In this document: in pieces, positions 11,901 to 23,300 of the stretch
Numbering within the stretch: the stretch's first letter is position 1
Layout: each line of letters opens with the position of its first letter
Assembly (NCBI RefSeq): GCF_029407905.1
Contig: NC_073629.1
Location: forward strand, 55,068,301 to 55,132,300
Direction: 5' to 3'
From: Bubalus kerabau
Taxonomy: Eukaryota; Chordata; Mammalia; Artiodactyla; Bovidae
DNA: 64,000 nucleotides
Made by a program: the position numbers and the translations under genes
The notes under the pieces: model-generated
The model's database searches: none
What the model was told of the DNA's origin: nothing
The model's input: the letters and a program-made list of their open reading frames with translations, nothing else

Positions 11901-14900
11901 ATTATTGAGGTATTCAGTTAATATTGTATTGTGATGAATTGAGAACCATAAAAGAGAGTGAATAGGAGACACTGGTGTTATTATAAGAAAATTATAGAAG
12001 AAAAAGGAGAAGGATATGAAGATGAGGAGAAGAAAGAGAAGAAAAGAAAATTTCAAGCTCAATAAAATTTTAGTGATGTTTAGGATACTGACCTAAGGTT
12101 CATAAAATGAATGAAAACTTTCTATTTTCAAAATATTGAATTGGCCAAAAAGTTTGTTCGGATTTTTCTGTAGCATCTTATGGGAAAAATCTAAACGAAC
12201 TTTTTGGACAACACAATATAATATGTTATTCAGGGCTGGGGCCTCTGGTGGAGGCCTATGTAAATGCCATCAACAGTGGATCAGTTCCTTGTCTGGAGAA
12301 CGCAGTGACAACTCTGGCCCAGCTGGAGAACTCAGCAGCTGTGCAGAAGGCAGCTGACCACTACAGTGAGCAGATGGCCCAGCGACTGAGCCTCCCCACA
12401 GACACGCTCCAGGATCTGCTGGAGGTGCATGCAGCCTGTGAGAAGGAAGCCATTGCAGTCTTCATGGAGCGTTCTTTCAAGGATGAAAATCAGGATTTCC
12501 AGAAGAAGCTTGCGGTAATGTGGCCTAAAATATATCCTTCCTGATTCCTGTGGTTCTAGAAATGTGCTTTGTTGTTGCTGTTGTTCAGTAGTAGGTCAGT
12601 CATGCCTGATTCTCCGATCCCATGGACTGCAACACACCAGGCTCCTCTGTCCTCCACTGTGTCCTGGAGTTTGCTCAAATTCATGTCCACTGAGTGGGGG
12701 ATGCCATCCAACCATCTCATCCTCTGCAGAGGATGAGAAATGTTCTTAAGTGCCTTCTATTCACTTATGATTCATATGCTTCTCATTGTAAAAGGAGTTT
12801 GGATTCTTGTGAATGACAGGACTCTACAGGCCACTTTCCTTCTTTTTTCCCTAAAAACTGGCCTTTTTATTTTCTACTGTAAACAAATTACCCTTTGTTT
12901 TGGTGCTTAAAGCAGCACACAGTTATTCGCTCACACTTTTACAGGTCATACGCCAGTGTAGGGTGTGTATGGGTGATGTGCTCAGAGTACAGCAAGCTAA
13001 AAACAAGGTTCAAATGGGTTTAGCAATACCACCAAGAATAATCAGTAAACAACTTTTCTCAGGATAAGAAAAGAGTTTTATTTGAGCCAAATGAGGACTA
13101 GAGCCCAAAGATACAGATTAAAGAAGAACTTGAATTCTGTTCTGTTGCATGACAAAATGCAGGGTGCGGGGAACCCTTACTGTAGGCAAAACCCGCAAAA
13201 TTACCTGTATTATTTGTCAAGAATTAAGATTGTAGCTGGAAAGAAATAAGAGTGCTTGTTAAAGAAGGATTGTTTGGGGTCTGAAACTATTGCATATTTA
13301 CAATGGTACACTTTGAGTTCCTAAGTGTGCAGCTCCCAGTTACTAGCAGACACTCTTTTGAGAATGGATGGTGGCATCCTTGAATTTAATACAGTTCAGA
13401 AGATTGAGGTTCTCAGGGATGCAGAAACATATCTGAAACCACATCTACAATGGCCACAAATCTCAATTTTTAATCCTGCCCTACAGTTACTTCATTGTGA
13501 TTTTTATTTTTTTAATTAAATTTATTTATTTATATTAGAGGTTAATTACTTTACAATATTGTATTGGATTTGCCACAGGTATATACATGTTCCCCATCCT
13601 GAAGCCCCCTGCCTCCTCCCTCTCCGTACCATCCCTCTGGGTCATCGCAGTGCACCAGGCCCAAGCATCCAATATCATGCATTGTACCTGGACTGGCGAT
13701 TCGTTTCATATATGATATTATACATGTTTCAATGCCATTCTCTCAAATCATCACACCCTCTCCCTCTCCCACAGAGTCCAAAAGACTGTTGTCTACATCT
13801 GTGTCTCTTTTGCTGTCTTGCTTACAGGGTTATAGTTACCATCTTTCTAAATTCCATATATATGTGTTAGTATACTGTATTGGTGTTTTTCTTTCTGGCT
13901 TACTTTGTATAATAGGCTCCAGTTTCATCCACCTCATTAGAACTGATTCAAATGTATTCTTTTTAATGGCTGAGTAATACTCCATTGTGTATATGTACCA
14001 CAGCTTTCTTATCCATTCATCTTCTGATGGACATCTAGGTTGCTTCCATGTCCTGGCTATTATAAACAGTGCTGCGATGAACATTGGGATACACGTGTCT
14101 CTTTCATTTCTGGTTTCCTTGGTGTGTATGCCCAGCAGTGGGATTTCTGGGTTGTATGGCAGTTCTATTTCCAGTTTTTTAAGGACTCTCCACACTGTTC
14201 TCCATAGTGGCTGTACTAGTTTGCATTCCCACCAACAGTGTAAGAGGTTTCCCTTTCCTCCACACCCTCTCCAGCATTTATTCTTGTAGACTTTTGGATC
14301 GCAGCCATTCTGACTGGCATGAAATGGTACCTCATTGTGGTTTTGATTTGCATTTCTCTGGTAATGAGTGATGTTGAGCATCTTTTCATGTGTTTGTCAG
14401 CCATCTGTATGTCTTCTTTGGAGAAACGTCTATTTATTTCTTTGGCCCATTTTTTGATTGAGTCGTTTATTTTTCTGGAATTGAGCTGCAGGTGTTGCTT
14501 GTATATCTTTGAGATTAGTTCTTTGTCAGTTGCTTCATTTGCTATTATTTTCTCCCATTCTGAAGGCTGTCTTTTCACCTTGCTTAGAGTTTCCTTTGTT
14601 GTGCAGAAGCTTTTAAGTTTAATTAGGTCCCATTTGTTTATTTTTGCTTTTATTTCCAATATTCTGGGAGGTGGGTCATAGAGCATCCTGCTGTGATGTA
14701 TGTAGAAGAGTGTTTTGCCTATGTTCTCCTCTAGGAATATTATAGTTTCTGTTCTTACGTTTAGATCTTTAATCCATTTTGAGTTTATTTTTGTGTATGG
14801 TGTTAGAAAGTGCTCTAGTTTCATTCTTTTACAAGTGGTTGACCAGTTTTCCCAGCACCACTTGTTAAAGAGATTGTCTTTTCTCCATTGTATATTCTTG

Positions 14901-17302
14901 CCTCCTTTGTCAAAGATAAGATGTCCATAGGTGCCTAGATTTATCTCTGGGTTTTCTATTTTGTTCCATTGATCTATTTTTCTGTCTTTGTGCCAGTACC
15001 GTACTGTCTTGATGACTGTGGCTTCGTAGTAGATCCTGAAGTCAGGCAGGTTGATTCCTCCAGTTCCATTCTTCTTTCTCAAGATTGCTTTGGCTATTCG
15101 AGGTTTTCTGTATTTCCATACAAATTGTGAAATTATTTGTTCTAGCTCTGTGAAAAATACCGTTGGTAGCTTGATAGGGATTGCATTGAATCTATAGATT
15201 GCTTTGGGTAGTATACTCATTTTCACTATATTGATTCTTCCGATCCATGAACATGGTATACTTCTCCATCTATTAGTGTTCTCTTTGATTTCTTTCACCA
15301 GTGTTTTATAGTTTTCTATATATAGGTCTTTAGTATCTTTAGGTAGATACATTCCTAAGTATTTTATTCTTTTTGTTGCAATGGTGAATGGAATTGTTTC
15401 CTTAATTTCTCTTTCTATTTTCTCATTATTAGTGTATAGGAATGCAAGGGGTTTCTGCATGTTAATTTTATATCCTGCAACTTTACTATATTCATTGACT
15501 AACTCTAGTAATTTTCTGGTGGAATCTTTAGGGTTTTCTATGTAGAGGATCATGTCATCTGCAAACAGTGAGAGTTTTACTTCTTCATTTCCAATTTGGA
15601 TTCCTTTTATTTCTTTTTCTGCTCTGATTGCTGTGGCCAAAACTTCCAAAACTACGTTGAATAGTAGTGGTGAGAATGGGCACCTTTGTCTTGTTCCTGA
15701 CTTTAGGGGAAATGCTTTCAATTTTTCACCATTGAGGATAATGTTTGCTGTGAGTTTGTCATATATAGCTTTTATTATGTTGAGGTATGTTCCTTCTATT
15801 CCTGCTTTCTGGAGAGTTTTTATCATAAATGGATGTTGACTTTTGTCAATGGCTTTATCTACATCTATTGAGATAATCATATGGCTTTTATTTTTCAGTT
15901 TGTTAATGTGGTGTATTACATTGATTGATTTGCAGATAATGAAGAATCCTTGCATCCCTGGGATAAAGCCCACTTGGTCATGGTGTATGATCTTTTCAAT
16001 GTGTTGTTGGATTCTGATTGCTAGAATTTTGTTAAGGATTTTTTGCATCTATTGTTCATCATTGATATTGGCCTGTAGTTTTCTTTTTTTGTGGCATCTT
16101 TATCAGGTTTTGGTATTAGGGTGATGATGACCTTGTAGAATGAGTTTGGAAATTTACCTTCCTCTGCAATTTTCTGGAAGAGTTTGAGTAGGATAGGTGT
16201 TAGCTCTTCTCTAAATTTTTGGTAGAATTCAGCTGTGAAGCCGTCTGGACCTGGGCTTTTGTTTGCTGGAAGATTTCTGATTACAGTTTCAATTTCCGTG
16301 CTTGTGATGGGTCTGTTAAGATTTCCTATTTCTTCCTGGTTCAGTTTTGGAAAGTTGTACTTTTCTAAGAATTTGTCCATTTCTTCCACATTGTCCATTT
16401 TATTGGCATATAATTGCTGATAGTAGTCTCTTATGATCCTTTGTATTTCTGTGTTGTCTGTTGTGATCTCTCCATTTTCATTTCTAATTTTATTGATTTG
16501 ATTTTTCTCCCTTTGTTTCTTGATGAGCCTGGCTAATGGTTTGTCAATTTTATTTATCCTTTCAAAGAACCAGCTTTTGGCTTTGTTGATTTTTACTATG
16601 GTCTCTTTTGTTTCTTTTGCATTTATTTCTGCCCTAATTTTTAAGATTTCTTTCCATCTACTAACCCTGGGGTTCTTCATTTCTTCCTTTTCTAGTTGCT
16701 TTAGGTGTAGAGTTAGGTTATTTATTTGACTTTTTTCTTGTTTCTTGAGGTATGCCTGTATTGCTATGAACTTTCCCCTTAACACTGCTTTTACCGTGTC
16801 CCACAGGTTTTGGGTTGTTGTGTTTTCATTTTCATTCATTTCTATGCATATTTTGATTTCTTCTGTGATTTGTTGGTTATTCAGCAGCGTGTTGTTCAGC
16901 CTCCATATGTTGGAATTTTTAATAGTTTTTTCTCCTGTAATTGAGATCTAATCTTACTGCATTGTGGTCAGAAAAGATGCTTGGAATGATTTTAGTGTTT
17001 TTGAATTTACCAAGGCTATTTTTTGGCCCAGGATGTGATCTATCCTGGAGAAGCTTCCGTGTGAGCTTGAGAAAAAGGTGAAATTCATTGTTTTGGGGTG
17101 AAATGTCCTCTAGATATCAATTAGGTCTAACTGGCCTATTGTATCATTTAAAGTTTGTGTTTCCTTGTTAATTTTCTGTTTAGTTGATCTATCCATAGGT
17201 GTGAGTGGGGTATTAAAGTCTCCCACTATTATTGTGTTGTTAATTTCCCCTTTCATACTTGTTAGCATTTGTCTTACATATTGTGGTGATCCTATGTTGG
17301 GT

Positions 17303-17333
<31 letters not shown>

Positions 17334-20300
17334 TTATAATTGTTATATCTCCTTCTTGGTTTGATCCCTTGGTCATTGTGTAGTGTCTTTCTTTGTTTCT
17401 TTTCACAGCCTTTGTTTTAAAGTCTATTCTACCTGATATGAGTATTGCTATTCCTGCTTTCTTTTGGTCTCCATTTGCATGGAAAATCTTTTTCCAGCCC
17501 TTCACTTTCAGTCCCTATGTGTCCCCTGTTTTGAGGTGGGTCTCTTGTAGACAACATATGTAGGGGTCTTGTTTTTGTATCCATTCCGCCAGTCTTTGTC
17601 TTTTGGTTTGGGCATTCAACCCATTTACATTTAAGGTAATTATTGATAAGTATGATCCCATTGCCATTTACTTTATTGTTTTGGATTCAAGTTTATACAC
17701 CCTTTTTGTGTTTCCTGTCTAGAGGATATCCTTTAGTATTTGTTGGAGAGCTGGTTTGGTGGTGCTGAATTCTCTCAACTTTTGCTTTCCTGTAAAGCTT
17801 TTGATTTCTCCTTCATATTTGAATGAGATCCTTGCTGGGTACAGTAATCTGGGCTGTAGGTTATTTTCTTTCATCACTATAAGTATGTCTTGCAATTCCT
17901 TCCTGGCCTGAAGAGTTTCTATTGAAAGATCAGCTGTTATCCTTATGGGAATCCCCTTGTGTGTTATTTGTTGTTTTTCCCTTGCTGCTTTTAATATTTG
18001 TTCTTTGTGCTTGATCTTTGTTAATTTGATTAATATGTGTCTTGGGGTGTTTTGCCTTGGGTTTATCTTGTTTGGGACTCTCTGGGTTTCTTGGATTGGG
18101 TGATTATTTCCTTCCCCATTTTAGGGAAGTTTTCAATGATTATCTCCTCAAGTATTTTCTCATGGTCTTTCTTTTTGTCTTCTTCTTCTGGGACTCCTAT
18201 GATTCGAATGTTGGGGCATTTAACACTATCCTGGAGGTCCCTGAGATTGTCCTCATTTCTTCTAATTTGTTTTTCTTTTTTCCTTCTGATTCATTTATTT
18301 CTACCATTCTATCTTCTACTTCACTAACCCTATCTTCTGCCTCTGTTATTCTACTATTTGTTGCCTCCAGAGTGTTTTTGATCTCATTTATTGTGTCATT
18401 CAGTATATAATGACTCTTTTTAAATTTCTTTTAGGTCCTTGTTAAACCTTTCTTGCATCTTCTCAATCTTTGTCTCCAGGCTATTTATCTGTGATTCCAT
18501 TTTGATTTCAAGATTTTAGATCATTTTCACTATCATTATTCAGAATTCTTTATCAGGTAGATTCCCTATCTCTTCCTCTTTTGTTTGGTTTGGAGGGCAT
18601 TTATCCTGTTCCTTTACCTGCTGGGTATTTTTCTGTCTCTTCATCTTGTTTATATTGCTGAGTTTGGGATGGCCTTTCTGTATTCTGGCAGTTTGTGGAG
18701 ACAAGAAGTCTTAGTTAGCAAAGAAGCCTGCTTTCAGTTTGGTAGATAATGTCTCTCTGGGGCTGCAATTGCCCCCTTCCGACTCTGGCTGCCTGTCACT
18801 GGAGGGGAATGGTCTGCAGCCAGCTATCTCTGTTCAGTCCTTTGTTCTGTGCGCAGGCCTGGTAGTGTCTTAGGTTAGGGCTGGCTTTGCGCGTGGTCGT
18901 TATCCCACAGTCTGGTTTGCTAGCCCAACTTAGTTCTCTCAGAGTGCCCTTGGGGCATTCAGGCCCTGTCCTTACTCTAAGCCATGCAGCTCATGCCTCC
19001 CTGCCCAGCCCCCACTTGCTAGTGGCGGGTGCAGGCGTCTGAGCTGCTTCTCTGCTGGAGGAGTTACTGTTGGGCTCGTAATCTGTGGGTTTTAATTATT
19101 ATTTTTTTCCTCCCTTTTATGTTGCCCTCTGTGCTTCCAAGGCTCGCCACAGACTCGGCAGTGAGAGTGTTTCCTGGTGTTTGGAAACTTCTCTCTTTTT
19201 AAGACTCCCTTCCCGGAACCCCCCTTCATTTTCAAGCCAGTAATGGTGCATTGTATTCTGCTTTTATTTCTAATCACTCCAATTACCTCTTCTGCCACCA
19301 ACTAGAGAAGACTGCATGGAAAGGGCTTGTGTGATTATGTAATGCCCACTTGGGTAATCTCACTTTCTTAAAGTAGCCTGTACAATAAGACATAATCTAA
19401 ACACAGGATCAACGTTCATCATGTTCATAGGTCCAGAGACCATGCAGTGTGAACACCAAGGGAGAGAATTCTTAGAGTTCGTAATTCTACTTACCATTAG
19501 CACCATCACTGAAACCTTGTCTTTCAGTCTACCTTTGTATGTCCTACAAGTTACAAAAATCTCTCAGAGTAAAACCAGCCCAACTGTAATTTATTAGGAC
19601 AGGTATGAAATTTCTGTTCCTATGTTTTCACACAATCAAACCCTCAATGAAACAAGAATTCAGAAAAAGTTCAAAACTCTGTTCAGTGTGTACTTCACTC
19701 ACTATGTTAGGCAGTTGATTTGCTATATATATATTTTATCTAAAGCACCTAGTATGCCTAAGAAAGCCTACTTCAAATCATAATTGAACTTGTTATTTTT
19801 CATTGTTGATGGATTTATCACTATTAATCCTACTACTGTTAAAGGAACAATGAAATTCACATCTGCCAACCCATCATTTCACAGATGCTGACATGGAGAC
19901 AAGAAAGTTAAGGGACTTCCTATAAGTCACACAGAGTTGGTCACACCTGGGACTAAAGCTAGTCTCCTGACTCTGTATCTATTATTCTGTGTCTCATGTG
20001 CGCCAATTTGTCCCATTGCTTCCTTCAAGAGGATCACAGTTGGATGTTTTCTTCTAACAGCTCCTTTCTATTGCATTTCTCCTTGTTTTTTCAACAGATC
20101 ATGATCAAGAAAAAGAAAGATGCTTTCTTGTTGCAAAATGAAGAAGCATCTGTCAGATATTGTCAGGCTGAGCTTAAAAAGCTTTCAGAGCCCTTAATGA
20201 TGAGTATTTCAGAGGGAACTTTCTTTGTCCCTGGAGGACACCATTGTTACTTAGAAGCAAGGAACAAGTTTGAAGAGAACTATAAACTCATTCCCAGGAA

Positions 20301-23300
20301 AGGAGTTAAGGTGAGGAGTACGGGGATTGGGAAAGAACAACAGATTGGAGTCCAAGGGTTTTTGTTGGTTCTTTTGAAATTCTAAGACCATAGCACAACT
20401 TTTGTAGAGAAAGGAGAGCATGGCAATATCTTTACATTTTCAGCTTTTATATCTACAGCGTGTTAGCTACTCTTCAACAAACCAGAAATATTTCTACCCA
20501 AAGACAGGACTTATTATCAAGGATCTAGATGAAAGAGACTATTCCTCGTATTCAAACAATGTACTAGGTTTCGCAAAACACCAATTCAAAAAGATACCCT
20601 CATCCCAAAGTTCATAGCAGCATTATTTACAATAGCCAAGATATGCAAGCAACCTAAATATCCATCAACAGATGAATGGATAAAGAAGATGTGGAATGTG
20701 CATATATATGAATGCTACTTACACAGTTATTAAAAAAATAAAAGGACGAAATTTTGCCATTTGTGGCAACATGGATTGACTTATACTAAGAGAAATAAAC
20801 AGGGAAAGACAAATACTGATGATATCACTTATATTTGACATCCAAAGCTACAGCAAACTAGTAAACATAAGAAGATTCACAGACATAGAGGACAAATTAG
20901 TGGTTACTAATGTGGAGTGGGAGCAATACAGGAGGGAGGGTGTGAGGTACAAATGATTGGGTGTAAGATAGGCTACAAAGATATATTGCAAAGTATAGGG
21001 AATATAGCCAATATTTTGTAGTAACTTTAAATGCAGTGTAACCTTTAAAAATTGCATAAAAATAAAATAAAATTTTAAAAAGAAATTTCCCTCAAATGGG
21101 CTTTCTGCAAAGAATAGGGAACATTAAAGAAAAGCTGCTATTTTCAAGAAGCTTATGGTCTTACCTGAGAAGGACATGTAAATAGTCAATGGATATGGTG
21201 GGACAATGGTTATTATATACATTGATAGGGATGAGTGACAGTGATGGTGGTGGTGATGATGATGATGGCTGATGTCTGTTGAGCACTCACTACATCAACT
21301 GTACCTTAGGTGATTTGGTTGGATTATCAATTTAGTCCTCAGAATAATATAAATTAGATACTGCTATCATCTTTATTATAAAGTTGAGAAATATGACATG
21401 GGGAGAATGTACTAAGTTGCCCAAGATCACACAACTATCAAGTAGTAGTGCTTACAGGGCAGCTGTTATGTTCTTGGAAGCCATTCAGAACTCAGAATAA
21501 AGCTTAAGAATGCTTCCTGGAAGAGGAGGTAAAGGCCACAAGTTGGACTGTCAGTAAATGGTATCCTAATAAAGAAAGAGTAGATGAGCATTAGAAGAAA
21601 AACAATGTGCAGAGACTACAGCTGCAAGCAGTCGAGGATTGGTGTCTGTACAACTGCACAGAATTACAGGATCTTTAACCACTGTGGGGCCCCAAGAAGG
21701 ATGAAGAACATATAGGGACACAGTCTGTAGGTTTACTGAACAATAATTTCCACAGCAAGACTCTAGTCTTTGCTACCTGATGAGTCTTTGCTTCTTGTTG
21801 TTTTCTCAGGCAAACCAGGTCCTCCAGAGCTTCCTGCAGTCACAGGCAGGAGTAGAGAAAGCCATCCTGAAGGCAGACCAGGCCCTCACTGATGGGGACA
21901 AGGCCATGGCAGGTACAGGGAGGACTGGGCTCTCAGAGGGGAAGGTGGTTCCTGTGCTGCCCTTTGGCAGGTGTGGGAGCAAACTCTTCCTGGAACCAGA
22001 GCTTCCTCTTCTTCTGTGGAACCTCTCTGCTACACATGGAAATAACCACGGGAGTTTGGGTTTTATGTACATCCAATCAGGGCTTCTACCTCATATGCTG
22101 AAGCAAGCTGTCTAATGTGGTAGCAGGAACAGTCAGACTCCTTCCCACCAATTTAATATCATTTTAGTCTTTGAGCTCAGGAAGGTACAGCTCAGCATAA
22201 CTGTTATTTCTTTAAAACTCTTGTGAAACAGAGGAATGTACCAAGAGACAAGCAGCAGAGATGAAACAGGATCTGCTAACACAAAAACTGAATGATGAGA
22301 AGCAAAAAATGGAGGCCCAAGAGAGAAGCTATAAGGAAAATGTAGCCCAATTGAAAGAAAAGTTGATGATGGAAAGAGAAAACCTTCTAAGAGAGCAGGA
22401 AGCAGTGCTGGTGCACAAGCTGAAGGTAAGTCTAGATGGGCGTGGGCAGAATCTGATAGGCAAAATGCTAGTTTCTCTATAATAAAGGGACAGAAATATG
22501 ACCTATAGTCAGATCCCAGACAGAAATCCAAAGACATATGTTTTATGTAAATATCAAAGAGATGTGGATCGTGCTGAAGACTCACCTCTGTAAGACTCAG
22601 CACTTTCTGTACTGTTAGGGTCTGGAAGGGAAAATAACACGGTCCAGGCTCCTAAACTGCTGTTTGTGGTGATTACAGTGTCATATTTGCCCCAAGATGA
22701 ATAGGACTTCAGTGTTAGAGTCGTTAGAATTTTTGGTACAACCATCAGAGACCTGGAATAGTTCCATCTGCTCTTGAAGGTATCAGATTGTGCCTGGTAT
22801 GATATATGGGATGCTGAAAGCTCTAAAATTTGCTACATTTGTTTCCAGATCTGCCTGATTCATTTTACACACCTAGAGTAAATGTATTCTTTGTTCAAAC
22901 CTAGAGTTTGATAGTCAGTGTCCTAAAGAGGGTCAGCAGATCTCATTATTTGTGACATGAGTTGTGGCCATTTTATCTCAGGGGAACTGAGAAATATTCA
23001 GAATTCACCTACATTCCCTCCCAGAATGCATTCTTAGGGCTGAAACACATCACTGGTATAGCTTTAAGGCCTGACTGAGGAACAGGTCCTCCCTACCCAG
23101 GGAGATGGTGTAGAGCTTGGGTCGGCAGCCACAGGCACAGACTGGCAGCAGATGTGGCCTATTGGCAACAAGGCTACACAGCAGGAGGTGAGTGGTGAGC
23201 AAGCAAGTGAGCAAAGCCTCATCTGTATTTACAGCCACTCCCCGTCACTCACATTACTGCCTGAACTCTCTCCTGTCAGATCAGTGGTGGCATTAGATTC

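Noticed and set aside
21806..22115. Overlapping open frames on both strands around a GBP exon
   Set aside because: They extend the 103-bp exon through its splice donor into the intron. The same pattern at 37550-37865 reflects the duplication, not a second gene.
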